From Alcaligenaceae bacterium (lineage in GTDB: Bacteria > Pseudomonadota > Gammaproteobacteria > Burkholderiales > Burkholderiaceae): a stretch of DNA of 16,604 bases. Shown in pieces: positions 7,349 through 15,397 of the stretch (position 1 is the first letter of the stretch; every line of letters begins with the position of its first letter). Both the position numbers and the translations under genes were made by a program. The DNA lies in assembly GCA_947445495.1 (NCBI GenBank), contig CANFEI010000004.1, positions 1-16,604 on the forward strand. The letters run 5' to 3'. The notes under the pieces are model-generated. The model saw only the letters and a program-made list of their open reading frames with translations. It searched no databases and was not told where the DNA came from.

Positions 7349-9115
7349 ATGACCCAAGAATCCTCCGCCCCCGTCACCACGAATTTTCTACGCAATATTA
7401 TCGATGCCGATCTCGCTGCGCAAAAGTTTGAGGGCAAGCGCTGGGCGGGCGCGCCAGGGCCTGCCTCCGTTCAGGCAAGCGGTTCTCCCGATCTCGCTCG
7501 CATACGCACACGGTTTCCGCCCGAGCCCAATGGCTATTTGCACATTGGTCACGCAAAAAGCATTTGCTTGAATTTTGGATTGGCACGTGATTACGGCGGC
7601 GTGTGTCACCTACGCTTTGACGACACCAACCCAGAAAAAGAAGAACAAGAATACGTCGATGCGATCATCGACGCCGTGAAATGGCTTGGCTTTGACTGGA
7701 AATCCAACACCACCGAACACCTGTACTTTGCAAGCAGTTACTTTGCCACGATGTACGCCTGTGCCGAGGCGCTGATTTTGGCTGGTCACGCCTACGTTGA
7801 CGAGCAAAGTCCAGAAGAAATGCGATTGATGCGCGGCACACTCACCGAGGCCGGAAAGAACTCTCCCTTCAGAGACCGCTCTGCGCAGGAGTCCTTGCAA
7901 ATGCTGCGCGATATGCGTGCCGGCAAACATGCCGATGGCAGTATGGCCTTGCGCGCGCGTATCGATATGGCGTCACCCAATATCAACTTGCGCGACCCGG
8001 TGCTCTACCGTATTCGCCACGCGACACACCATCGCACGGGTAACGAGTGGTGCATCTACCCTCTGTATGCCTTCGCGCATCCCATCGAAGATGCGCTCGA
8101 GGGCATCACACATAGTATTTGCACACTCGAATTTGAAGACCAGCGCCCGTTTTATGATTGGACACTGAACCGGCTTCAAGAGCTTGGACTGTTCACCACC
8201 CCCCTACCGCATCAGTACGAGTTTGCGCGACTCAACATGAGCTATATCGTGACTAGCAAGCGCAAGTTGCTCCAGCTTGTCAAAGACGGTCATGTCAACG
8301 GCTGGGATGATCCCCGTATGCCTACCATTGCAGGCTTGCGCCGCCGCGGTTACACCGCCGCTGCGCTGCGCTTATTTTGCGAACGCACCGGTGTTTCAAA
8401 ATCTAACTCGCGTATTGATTACAGCTTGCTGGATCAAGCGCTACGTGAAGATCAGGACCCCATCGCCTTGCGCTCGGTGGCGATCCTAGATCCGCTCAAG
8501 CTCGTGATTACAAACTTCCCGGCCGACCATGTTGAGCCCTGCCACGCGCCGCGCAACCCGCACGCACCCGAAGCGGGGATGCGTGCTTTCGGACTGACGC
8601 GTGAGGTGTGGATTGAGCGTGAAGACTTCGTTGAGGTCCCACCAAAAAAATACTTTCGACTATTTCCCGGTAATAGCGTGCGCCTGAAATACGGTTACGT
8701 CGTCACTTGCACAGGTTGCGTCAAGGACGCGGCTGGCAACATCATCGAAGTACACGCTGAATACAATCCTGACACCAAGAGTGGCACAGCAGGTTCGGAC
8801 GCCGTTAAAGTCAAGGGTAACGTCACCTGGATCAGCACCGCTCAAGCGGTCTCGGCAGAAATCAGGCTGTACGACCGACTCTTTTCAGAGCCTTTTCCAG
8901 ACGCGGGGGATAACGATTTCCTGAACTGTCTGAATCCGCAATCCGTGCACGTGTTGCAGGCGTTTCTAGAGCCCGGCACCGCACTCCTTCCGGGCGTTGT
9001 CACACAGTTTGAGCGCCTCGGCTACTTTGTCGTTGATCCGATCGACTCACGTCCCGATGCGCCTGTTTTTAATCGTGTCACCACGCTGAAAGACACGTGG
9101 GCGGCGGCTAGCTAA
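7349..9115 (+). CDS. glnS: Glutaminyl-tRNA synthetase
   Basis: A 588-residue class I aminoacyl-tRNA synthetase that charges tRNA-Gln with glutamine in the cytoplasm. The N-terminal Rossmann fold carries FPPEPNGYLHIGHAKS, with the HIGH motif at 65-68 and RFDDTNP at 89-95. The second ATP-binding signature is VTSKRKLL (301-308), where E. coli GlnRS has VMSKRKL. The acceptor-binding region and WDDPRMPTIAGLRRRGY (319-335) follow, then the C-terminal anticodon-binding beta-barrels, ending in VFNRVTTLKDTW. It is some 30 residues longer than E. coli GlnRS (about 554), partly from an extended N-terminus. These motifs are GlnRS-specific, so this is not a non-discriminating GluRS. It implies that direct glutaminylation is available, whether or not GatCAB is also present. 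It converges on ettA. Confidence 0.97.
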   Translation: MTQESSAPVTTNFLRNIIDADLAAQKFEGKRWAGAPGPASVQASGSPDLARIRTRFPPEPNGYLHIGHAKSICLNFGLARDYGGVCHLRFDDTNPEKEEQEYVDAIIDAVKWLGFDWKSNTTEHLYFASSYFATMYACAEALILAGHAYVDEQSPEEMRLMRGTLTEAGKNSPFRDRSAQESLQMLRDMRAGKHADGSMALRARIDMASPNINLRDPVLYRIRHATHHRTGNEWCIYPLYAFAHPIEDALEGITHSICTLEFEDQRPFYDWTLNRLQELGLFTTPLPHQYEFARLNMSYIVTSKRKLLQLVKDGHVNGWDDPRMPTIAGLRRRGYTAAALRLFCERTGVSKSNSRIDYSLLDQALREDQDPIALRSVAILDPLKLVITNFPADHVEPCHAPRNPHAPEAGMRAFGLTREVWIEREDFVEVPPKKYFRLFPGNSVRLKYGYVVTCTGCVKDAAGNIIEVHAEYNPDTKSGTAGSDAVKVKGNVTWISTAQAVSAEIRLYDRLFSEPFPDAGDNDFLNCLNPQSVHVLQAFLEPGTALLPGVVTQFERLGYFVVDPIDSRPDAPVFNRVTTLKDTWAAAS

Positions 9116-9139
9116 GCTGCGGTGGATGAGCAGCTCAGC
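9111..9139. terminator. Hairpin between convergent glnS and ettA
   Basis: GCTAAGCTGC (9111-9120) pairs with GCAGCTCAGC (9130-9139): ten positions with one mismatch, around a nine-base loop. The left arm contains the glnS stop codon, and the right arm abuts the ettA stop. Being nearly symmetrical, it would form in both transcripts and could end or protect both. Neither side has a run of U, so it is not a textbook intrinsic terminator. Confidence 0.4.
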
Positions 9140-10813
9140 TTATCGCAGCGCCTTATAACGAATACGCTTAGGCGCTGCACCTGCCTCACCCAAACGTCGC
9201 TTCTTGTCGGCTTCGTACTCTTGGTAGTTACCGTCGAAGAACACCACTTGCGAATCACCCTCGAAGGAGAGGATATGCGTCGCGATACGGTCTAAGAACC
9301 ACCGATCATGGCTGATCACCATAATCGAGCCTGCGAATTCAAGCAGTGCATCTTCTAGTGCGCGTAAGGTCTCGACGTCCAGATCGTTCGACGGTTCGTC
9401 AAGCAGCAAAACGTTTCCGCCCGTAATCAAGGTCTTGGCGAGATGCAGACGGCCACGCTCACCACCGGATAACTGCCCCACCTGTTTGCCCTGATCGGCA
9501 CCCTTAAAGTTAAAACGTCCCAGGTAAGCGCGTGCCGGCATTTCAAAACGTCCGACCGTCAAGATGTCTGCGCCGTCCGCGATGGAATCGAAAACCGTTT
9601 TAGCATCAGGCAAGCTATCACGGGACTGATCGACGAACGCAATCTTGACCGTCTGGCCAATCTTGACTTCACCGCTATCAGGCGTGTCCTGGCCGGCGAT
9701 CATCCGAAATAGTGTTGACTTACCTGCACCGTTCGGACCAATGATGCCGACGATCGCGCCCGGTGGTACGCGGAAGCTCACGTTATCCATCAACAGCTTG
9801 TCACCAAAGGCTTTGGTCACATTCACAAACTCGATGGCATCGTTACCAAGACGCTCCGCCACAGGAATAAAAATCTCCTGGGTCTCGTTACGCTTTTGAT
9901 ATTCGTGCGAGGACAGCTCTTCAAAGCGCGTCATCCGTGCCTTGGCCTTGGCTTGTCGGCCTTTTGCGTTTTGCCGTACCCATTCGAGTTCTTTCTTGAT
10001 GGTCTTTTGTCGGGCTGATTCGGTCGACTCTTCCTGCTTGAGGCGATCATTTTTTTGTTCTAACCACGAACTGTAATTGCCCTTCCAGGGGATTCCGTGC
10101 CCTCGGTCTAGTTCCAGAATCCACTCTGCTGCGTTATCCAGGAAGTAGCGGTCGTGCGTCACGCCAACTACCGTGCCCGGGAACTTTGCCAGAAATTGCT
10201 CAAGCCACTCAACACTTTCCGCATCAAGGTGGTTGGTCGGTTCATCGAGCAACAACATATCTGGTTTGGAAAGCAATAGACGACATAGCGCGACGCGGCG
10301 TTTTTCACCGCCCGAGAGCTTGCCAACGTTCGCCTCCCAGGGCGGCAGACGCAACGCATCGGCTGCGATTTCCATCTGCGTTTCCATGTCGTCCGAACCG
10401 CTCGAGGCCGCAGCCGCAATGACGGCTTCGAGCTCAGCCTGTTCCGCCGCAAGCTTGTCAAAATCCGCATCCGGTTCGGCATAGGCGGCATAGACTCCAT
10501 CGAGTCGTTTTTTTGCCGCCATGACGGCGCCCAACCCTTCTTCTACCGCCTGGCGCACCGTATGTTCAGCGTTTAGTTTCGGCTCTTGCTCAAGGTATCC
10601 AATGTTCAGGCCCGACATCGGTACGGCTTCGCCCTCGATCTCTTTGTCAACACCCGCCATGATTTTCAGCAGCGTTGACTTACCCGAACCATTGAGTCCC
10701 AGAACACCGATTTTGGCGCCAGGGAAAAACGATAAGGAAATATCCCGCAAAATTTGACGCTTAGGCGGAACCACTTTGCCCACGCGGTGCATGGTGTATA
10801 CGTATTGAGCCAT
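9140..10813 (-). CDS. ettA: Energy-dependent translational throttle protein EttA (ABC-F)
   Basis: A 557-residue soluble ABC-F ATPase with two nucleotide-binding domains and no membrane segments. Family members bind the ribosomal E site; EttA tunes entry into elongation according to the ATP/ADP ratio. Domain 1 has Walker [10 protein letters not shown] (39-47), an arm insertion of roughly residues 95-140, signature LSGGE (166-170) and Walker B LLLDEP (187-192). The charged interdomain linker, about 240-316, is rich in Lys, Arg and Glu. Domain 2 has Walker [10 protein letters not shown] (359-367), LSGGE (448-452) and [11 protein letters not shown] (469-479). The start giving [18 protein letters not shown] is the EttA N-terminus, and the length matches the usual 555. 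The frame is open upstream to a GTG at 10915, but that would add 34 unrelated residues. It is convergent with glnS and divergent from the acidic protein. Confidence 0.96.
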   Translation of the reverse strand: MAQYVYTMHRVGKVVPPKRQILRDISLSFFPGAKIGVLGLNGSGKSTLLKIMAGVDKEIEGEAVPMSGLNIGYLEQEPKLNAEHTVRQAVEEGLGAVMAAKKRLDGVYAAYAEPDADFDKLAAEQAELEAVIAAAASSGSDDMETQMEIAADALRLPPWEANVGKLSGGEKRRVALCRLLLSKPDMLLLDEPTNHLDAESVEWLEQFLAKFPGTVVGVTHDRYFLDNAAEWILELDRGHGIPWKGNYSSWLEQKNDRLKQEESTESARQKTIKKELEWVRQNAKGRQAKAKARMTRFEELSSHEYQKRNETQEIFIPVAERLGNDAIEFVNVTKAFGDKLLMDNVSFRVPPGAIVGIIGPNGAGKSTLFRMIAGQDTPDSGEVKIGQTVKIAFVDQSRDSLPDAKTVFDSIADGADILTVGRFEMPARAYLGRFNFKGADQGKQVGQLSGGERGRLHLAKTLITGGNVLLLDEPSNDLDVETLRALEDALLEFAGSIMVISHDRWFLDRIATHILSFEGDSQVVFFDGNYQEYEADKKRRLGEAGAAPKRIRYKALR

Positions 10814-10935
10814 AAATCCATCGATGAATAAAACAGAGATGCCGTATTGTAGGGCTTTGGCAGCGACTTCGGACTGCTCCAGGCTGGTCAAAAGGCTATG
10901 ATGCTGGCTGTACACCTCAAATTTTTAATCAAACG
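10814..10935. promoter_or_regulatory. Divergent intergenic region, ettA / acidic protein
   Basis: This 122-base gap is the longest in the window. On the minus strand TACAAT (10851-10846), 32 bases upstream of the ettA ATG, is a good -10 candidate. On the plus strand TATGAT (10897-10902), 33 bases before the next ATG, is another. Each matches five of six consensus positions, but neither has a clear -35 box. No clear Shine-Dalgarno is seen on either side. Confidence 0.4.
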
Positions 10936-11442
10936 ATGACGACCCCCGACCGCGCGCTGCGCTTTACCGAACAAGAACTGTCCATGCTTGGCAAAACAGC
11001 GGATGGCCTAAGCGCCTACATGGGTAAATCGGTGCTCGCTGAAATCGGCATGGACGAAGACGCAGAGTGGGTGATTTTTGCGATCCCACTAGGCGTAGAC
11101 GATACCCCCGACGAGAAAGCCACGCATGTACAAATGGGGGGGCCCGGCGCGCGCTTCGTGGGCAACCGTGGCGGGCTTGACTTGGAGTCTGAAGTCTACG
11201 ACTGCCAGTACCTGTGGGCAGTTCAAATCACAGACGACCCAGAAGCACGTTTTGTCAGACTGGATCAACATGGCGACGAGTTCGACTACGCGATGGATCT
11301 CGCCGAATTATTGCCTTTCGATTTGACGGATGAAGCCCTACCCGACCCTGACCTTGAGTTGCTTGAGGATCTCGGGGACGATGATGACCCCGATCAGGAT
11401 CTGCAGTCGGACGAGCCACCCCGGCCGCCCTCCATTCATTAA
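10936..11442 (+). CDS. Acidic protein of unknown function, 168 residues
   Basis: I do not recognise this family. The protein looks soluble and cytosolic, with no signal peptide or membrane segment. Residues about 1-125 have a mixed composition suggesting a small folded domain, including WVIFAIPLG (45-53), the glycine-rich GGPGARFVGNRGG (68-80) and DCQYLWAVQITDD (89-101). The tail is extremely acidic: 15 of the 30 residues from 131 to 160 are Asp or Glu, including DDDD (148-151), and it ends in proline-rich PPRPPSIH. Such tails often mimic nucleic acid or bind basic proteins, but that is only a possibility here. Being a real gene is supported by the open frame filling the space between ettA and the transporter operon, by bacterial-looking codon use, and by the exact abutment of its stop with that of the ATPase gene. 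The start ATG lacks a strong Shine-Dalgarno. Confidence 0.75.
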   Translation: MTTPDRALRFTEQELSMLGKTADGLSAYMGKSVLAEIGMDEDAEWVIFAIPLGVDDTPDEKATHVQMGGPGARFVGNRGGLDLESEVYDCQYLWAVQITDDPEARFVRLDQHGDEFDYAMDLAELLPFDLTDEALPDPDLELLEDLGDDDDPDQDLQSDEPPRPPSIH

Positions 11443-12443
11443 ACCTGCATCGGCCAGCCTTGGACGACTCCATGGCAGGCAATCTCAACGCCCTTAAAGA
11501 TCTGCGTGCTCGGTGACTCTGATTTACAGAGGTCACGGGCAAACGGGCAGCGTGGGTGGAACGTACACCCTGAAGGCGGATTCAACGGATTCGGGACTTC
11601 ACCCGCTACAGGGGTGCGCGAACCCCCTTGTCCGGTCATGTCAGGAATGGCTGACAACAACATACGCGTATACGGATGTTTAGGATCGGCAAACAAGGTA
11701 TCCCGATCTGCGATCTCGACAATGCGCCCGAGATACATCACCCCCACACGATCCGCCACGTGATGCACGACGGCGAGATTATGCGAGATAAATAAATACG
11801 TGAGGCCAAGATTGCGCTGTAAGTCCTTCATGATGTTCAGCACTTGCGCCTGAACAGACACGTCCAGTGCTGAGGTCGGCTCATCACACACCAGAAACTC
11901 TGGGTTGACGGCCAGCGCCCGCGCAATCGAAATACGCTGACGCTGCCCGCCTGAAAACTGATGCGGGAATCTAGTTTTGTCCGAAGGGTGCAAACCAACT
12001 TGTATCAACAACGCATCGACACGCGCTTCGCGCTCCTCAGGAGTGAGCGTCGTATGCGCGAGAATTGGTTCCGCAATGATTCGTCCGACACGCCAGCGCG
12101 GGTTCAGGCTCGCGTACGGATCCTGAAAAATCATCTGCAAACGCTTGCGCAGCGCCAACCCTCCTCGCCCTTGCATATTTGACAGCGGCTGGCCATCAAA
12201 CAAAATACTCCCTTGGGTCAGCGGATATAAGCCCACCAACAAGCGGGCGATTGTCGACTTGCCACAGCCAGACTCCCCGACTAAGGCTAGCGTTTCACCC
12301 TTACGAATCGTGAAGGACACACCATCTACCGCGCGCAATAAGGTGCGGGGCTTGCGTGACAAGACCCGCTCTAACCAAGGGGCCGACACATCAAACCAAC
12401 GCGCGGCGTCCTTAACCTCTACCAACGCTCGCTGAGTCGTCAT
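11439..12443 (-). CDS. Dipeptide/oligopeptide ABC transporter ATP-binding protein, DppF-like
   Basis: A 334-residue ATPase, the last gene of the importer operon, predicted to pair with the DppD-like subunit under the membrane permeases. Motifs: Walker A GESGCGKST (56-64), Q-loop Gln107 in FQDPYASLNPRW, signature FSGGQRQR (163-170), Walker B LVCDEP (184-189) and switch His221. The C-terminal oligopeptide-transporter element contains PNPLNPPSGCTFHPRCP. Its four cysteines (293, 299, 306, 323) are conserved in this family and have been linked to an iron-sulfur cluster in some members. The start ATG 12443-12441 overlaps the TGA of the upstream ATPase gene as ATGA, and AGGAGGT lies just before it. 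The open frame continues to a GTG at 12473, inside the previous gene, which I reject. The 3' end overlaps the convergent acidic-protein gene by four bases. Substrate is inferred only from family. Confidence 0.93.
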   Translation of the reverse strand: MTTQRALVEVKDAARWFDVSAPWLERVLSRKPRTLLRAVDGVSFTIRKGETLALVGESGCGKSTIARLLVGLYPLTQGSILFDGQPLSNMQGRGGLALRKRLQMIFQDPYASLNPRWRVGRIIAEPILAHTTLTPEEREARVDALLIQVGLHPSDKTRFPHQFSGGQRQRISIARALAVNPEFLVCDEPTSALDVSVQAQVLNIMKDLQRNLGLTYLFISHNLAVVHHVADRVGVMYLGRIVEIADRDTLFADPKHPYTRMLLSAIPDMTGQGGSRTPVAGEVPNPLNPPSGCTFHPRCPFARDLCKSESPSTQIFKGVEIACHGVVQGWPMQV

Positions 12444-13414
12444 GCCACCTCCTGCGCGGGGTGGAGCCAGCACGCTGTCTGGGACGTCCCCAATTGCTGT
12501 AATTCCGGACGCTCTACGCGGCAGCGATCCATGGCGTTAGGACAACGCGGGTTAAACGCGCAACCCGTAGGAATCGCCGTCAACCTCGGCATGCTGCCGT
12601 CGATTTGTACCAGTCGTTCCACCTGCTGATGAATCGATGGAATGGAGCCCATCAAGCCCACTGAGTAAGGGTGGCGAGGAGAATGAATCACATCGCGCAC
12701 TTTGCCGATTTCAGCGACGCGACCCGCATACATGACAACGACGCGATCTGCGGTCTCAGCAATGACGCCCATATCATGGGTGATCAACATCACTGCCGCG
12801 CCTTGCTCGCGACACATTTTTTTAAGGAGTTCAATGATTTGTGCCTGTATCGATACATCCAGCGCAGTCGTGGGTTCGTCCGCAACAACCAGTTTAGGTT
12901 GCGCCGCCAAGGCTAGCGCAATCACCACGCGCTGTCGCATACCGCCCGAAAACTGATGGGGATAGTGATCAATGCGTTCACGCGCTGCAGGAATCCCGGT
13001 TGCTTCCAACAACTCAATGGCGCGGTTACGCGCTTGCGTCCAAGTGAGGGGTAGATGCGTCACGATCGTTTCGGCAATCTGATGCCCAACGGTGTACAGA
13101 GGATTTAATGACGTTAGAGGGTCCTGAAAAATCGCACCGATTTCACGCCCACGAATACGACGCATTTCCTCATCGGGTAACTGATCGATGCGTCGCCCCT
13201 CCAGCAAGATCTGTCCGCCAGAAATACGCCCAGGGGGCTCCAGCAGACCGATGATCGCAGCGCCTGTGAGCGACTTGCCAGCGCCCGACTCACCCACCAC
13301 TCCGACCACCTCACCCGCCGCGATCGAAAATGACACTTCGTTTAACGCTTTGAGCGTGCCCCGACGTGTGGGGAATTCAACGCTCAACTCTTTAATTTCT
13401 AGAATATTTGACAT
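12440..13414 (-). CDS. Dipeptide/oligopeptide ABC transporter ATP-binding protein, DppD-like
   Basis: A 324-residue ATPase, partner of the DppF-like subunit. Motifs: Walker A GESGAGKS (41-48), Q-loop Gln97 in FQDPLTSLNPLY, signature FSGGMRQR (155-162), Walker B VVADEP (176-181) and switch His213 in THDMGVIAE. The C-terminal peptide-transporter element has GCAFNPRCP and four cysteines (285, 291, 298, 315), parallel to the set in its partner. SGGMRQR and THDMGV are typical of the DppD/OppD side, while SGGQRQR and SHNLAVV typify DppF/OppF. The start is the ATG at 13414 because TTGAGG (13426-13421) sits six bases before it as a Shine-Dalgarno. The longer frame from the TTG at 13426 would use that Shine-Dalgarno as coding sequence. 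The gap to the upstream permease gene is eight bases. Confidence 0.93.
   Translation of the reverse strand: MSNILEIKELSVEFPTRRGTLKALNEVSFSIAAGEVVGVVGESGAGKSLTGAAIIGLLEPPGRISGGQILLEGRRIDQLPDEEMRRIRGREIGAIFQDPLTSLNPLYTVGHQIAETIVTHLPLTWTQARNRAIELLEATGIPAARERIDHYPHQFSGGMRQRVVIALALAAQPKLVVADEPTTALDVSIQAQIIELLKKMCREQGAAVMLITHDMGVIAETADRVVVMYAGRVAEIGKVRDVIHSPRHPYSVGLMGSIPSIHQQVERLVQIDGSMPRLTAIPTGCAFNPRCPNAMDRCRVERPELQQLGTSQTACWLHPAQEVA
12447..12453 (-). promoter_or_regulatory. Strong Shine-Dalgarno fixing the DppF-like start
   Basis: AGGAGGT, an almost ideal anti-16S match, lies within the end of the DppD-like gene, three bases before the ATG at 12443. The spacing is tight but usable. Together with the ATGA overlap it fixes the start and argues against the upstream GTG at 12473. 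Confidence 0.7.
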
Positions 13415-13420
13415 GGGTGG

Positions 13421-13426
13421 CCTCAA
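13421..13426 (-). promoter_or_regulatory. Shine-Dalgarno fixing the DppD-like start
   Basis: TTGAGG overlaps the TGA stop of the permease gene and sits six bases before the ATG at 13414. This geometry is right for initiation at that ATG rather than at the TTG at 13426. Confidence 0.6.
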
Positions 13427-14337
13427 CTTAAGCGGGGATTCAAGGCGTCACGCAGCCAATCCCCTAATAGGTTGACAGACAACACTAACAGCACCAACGC
13501 AGCACCCGGGAAAATCGTGATCCACCACTCACCAGAAAATAAAAAATCATTTCCAATCCGGATGAGCGTGCCCAAGGACGGCGATGTGGGCGGCACCCCT
13601 ACGCCTAGAAACGATAAGGTCGCCTCAGTGATGATCGCAGTCGCCAAGTGCACGGTCGCCAGCACCAGCACCGGCCCTAAAACGTTGGGCAACACATGAC
13701 GAAACATAATCACGGGCGACGAGATACCAATCACACGAGCCGCCTGCACATACTCCCGGTTTTTCTCGACCAAGGTGGAGCCCCGTACCGTACGCGCATA
13801 CTGCGGCCAACCTGCTAGCGCAATCGCCCCCACCAACACCGGGAAGGCAATCACCTCATGCATGTCGCCTGGCACAACAGCTCGGGCAACGCCATCAATG
13901 AGCAACGCAATCAAAATCGCTGGGAATGAAAGCTGCACGTCGGCAACTCGCATGATCAACGCATCGATGCGCCCGCCGACGTAGCCTGAAATCAGCCCGA
14001 GAACAATGCCAAGCGACATCGCACCCGCCACCGCAGCTAAGCCAATCAACAAGGACACCTTGGTGCCATACATGAGCGCCGAAAGCATGTCGCGCCCTTG
14101 GCTATCCGTCCCCAACAAATACTTTGTCGTGCCGTCAACGAGCCACACCGGTGGCTTGAGCGCGTCAAGCAAGTCAATCGTCGCCAGATCAAACGGGTTA
14201 TGCGGCGCGATCCAAGGCGCACCGAAGGCGGCCACTAACAGTGCGATCAACAGAAATGTCGCCACCATGGCAACAGGTGTGTGGCGCCAGGACCAGGCTA
14301 GATCACCATCCCAAAAACGGGCAAGTGTTGCGCGCAT
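13423..14337 (-). CDS. Dipeptide/oligopeptide ABC transporter permease, DppC-like
   Basis: A 304-residue inner-membrane permease with about six membrane segments: roughly 22-44, 93-118, 124-149, 163-178, 222-246 and 275-294. The soluble N-terminal part after the first segment, including LLGTDSQGRD (74-83), is the hallmark of the DppC/OppC type. The cytoplasmic EAA loop that contacts an ATPase runs about 196-218 (YVQAARVIGIS to HVLPN). The protein ends in NPRLS, typical of the family. It would form the translocation pore with the DppB-like permease. The ATG shares its A with the TAA of the upstream permease gene (TAATG, one-base overlap), and GGGGGT (14348-14343) lies five bases before it, so translation is likely coupled. 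Confidence 0.94.
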   Translation of the reverse strand: MRATLARFWDGDLAWSWRHTPVAMVATFLLIALLVAAFGAPWIAPHNPFDLATIDLLDALKPPVWLVDGTTKYLLGTDSQGRDMLSALMYGTKVSLLIGLAAVAGAMSLGIVLGLISGYVGGRIDALIMRVADVQLSFPAILIALLIDGVARAVVPGDMHEVIAFPVLVGAIALAGWPQYARTVRGSTLVEKNREYVQAARVIGISSPVIMFRHVLPNVLGPVLVLATVHLATAIITEATLSFLGVGVPPTSPSLGTLIRIGNDFLFSGEWWITIFPGAALVLLVLSVNLLGDWLRDALNPRLS

Positions 14338-15326
14338 TAGTGACCCCCGCCGGATTTGCCCAATCCAACACGCAAGCGGGGATCGACCACGAAGTACAGC
14401 AGGTCAACCGTCAAATTAATCACAACAAAAATAAGAGAAATCAAACACAGATAGGCCGCCATCACCGGGATATCAGCGAACTGAACCGCCTGAATAAAAA
14501 GCAGCCCCATTCCCGGCCACTGAAAGACGGTTTCAGTCACGATGGCAAACGCAATGATGCCGCCCAATTGCAAACCCATAATCGTGATCACAGGTACGAG
14601 CGTGTTTTTTAAGGCGTGGCCGAAATGAATCACGCGTTTAGTCAAGCCGCGTGCACGTGCGAATTTAATGTAATCCGCGCGTAGCACCTCAAGCATCTCA
14701 GAACGCACCAGCCGCATCACCAGCGCCACCTGAAACAGCGACAGCGTGACCGCCGGCAAAATCAAATGATGCCAGCCGCTTGCGGTCAACAAGCCCGTCG
14801 ACCACCAGCCCAAGCGAATCGTGTCGCCGCGTCCATAACTCGGCAACCAGCCAAGCTGTACAGAAAAAATGAGGATCAACAAAATACCGATCAGGAACGT
14901 CGGCAAGGAGACGCCAAACAATGAAAAGGCCAACAAGGCTTGCGAGAGCTTTCCGTGGCGCTTAAGCGCTGTGTAAACCCCAAGCGGGACCCCCACGACC
15001 AAGGCAATCAGCGCGGCCGCAATCGACAGCTCGAGGGTAGCGGGAAGTCGTTCACGCAATAACAGTGACACCTTTTGGCCTTGACGTAAAGACAAGCCAA
15101 AATCACCCTGTATCGCATTCGTCAGGAAGTGATAGAACTGCACGACGACGGGGTCATTGAGTCCAAGCGACTGACGCAGCTGTTCGCGCTCGGCCTGCGT
15201 ACCCTCTTGGCCCAGCATTATCATCACTGGGTCCCCAACATACTGAAACAAAATGAAGGCGAGCAGTGCGACCGTCAGCATAACGCCTACGGCCTGAATC
15301 AACCGGCGCAAAATAAAAGCAAACAT
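14337..15326 (-). CDS. Dipeptide/oligopeptide ABC transporter permease, DppB-like
   Basis: A 329-residue inner-membrane permease. It begins with the family's MFAFILRRLIQ membrane segment (about 9-29) and the periplasmic GDPVMIMLG (31-39). Further membrane segments lie near 98-120, 131-157, 187-206, 244-265 and 290-313. The ATPase-contacting EAA loop is at about 218-241 (DYIKFARARGLTKR to ALKN). VDPRLR (314-319) near the C-terminus is the usual family ending. A loop of about 25 residues (163-187) between segments three and four carries GRGDTIRLGWWSTG, perhaps a periplasmic feature that distinguishes paralogues. The start ATG at 15326 has only a weak Shine-Dalgarno (GAGAA). It is separated from the binding-protein gene by 72 bases that contain a stem-loop. 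Substrate cannot be decided between dipeptides, oligopeptides, glutathione or nickel chelates from sequence alone. Confidence 0.94.
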   Translation of the reverse strand: MFAFILRRLIQAVGVMLTVALLAFILFQYVGDPVMIMLGQEGTQAEREQLRQSLGLNDPVVVQFYHFLTNAIQGDFGLSLRQGQKVSLLLRERLPATLELSIAAALIALVVGVPLGVYTALKRHGKLSQALLAFSLFGVSLPTFLIGILLILIFSVQLGWLPSYGRGDTIRLGWWSTGLLTASGWHHLILPAVTLSLFQVALVMRLVRSEMLEVLRADYIKFARARGLTKRVIHFGHALKNTLVPVITIMGLQLGGIIAFAIVTETVFQWPGMGLLFIQAVQFADIPVMAAYLCLISLIFVVINLTVDLLYFVVDPRLRVGLGKSGGGH

Positions 15327-15353
15327 GGATTCTCAGTACAAAGGCAAAGTCAT

Positions 15354-15397
15354 CCGACGCCCAGGTAACACGCACGTGACCCTGGGCGACGTTTCGG
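15354..15397 (-). promoter_or_regulatory. Stem-loop between binding-protein and permease genes
   Basis: In the transcribed (minus) direction CGCCCAGG (15388-15381) pairs perfectly with CCTGGGCG (15365-15358) around a 15-base loop. Outside it CCGA (15397-15394) can pair with TCGG (15357-15354), leaving a five-base bulge on one side. It begins one base after the binding-protein stop codon. No U run follows, so it is more likely an mRNA-stabilising or partial-termination element that keeps the binding protein in excess over the membrane subunits, a known pattern in ABC importer operons. Confidence 0.55.

Noticed and set aside
1199..9583. 14-base repeat GCGCCGTCCGCGAT at 1199-1212 and 9570-9583
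   Set aside because: Both copies encode the same short peptide SIADGA on the minus strand, in the dehydratase and in EttA. This is chance coding similarity, not a mobile or regulatory repeat.
10814..10915. Longer EttA from a GTG at 10915
   Set aside because: The extra 34 residues have no EttA character. [13 protein letters not shown] at 10813 is the family start and gives the expected length.
12444..12473. Longer DppF-like ATPase from a GTG at 12473
   Set aside because: It would lie inside the upstream ATPase gene. The ATG at 12443 has both an ATGA coupling and a strong Shine-Dalgarno.
13415..13426. Longer DppD-like ATPase from a TTG at 13426
   Set aside because: The TTGAGG there is better read as the Shine-Dalgarno for the ATG at 13414.
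14006..14612. Two overlapping plus-strand open frames (137 and 123 residues) opposite the permease genes
   Set aside because: They are antisense to well-supported permeases, overlap each other in different frames, and show no recognisable domain.
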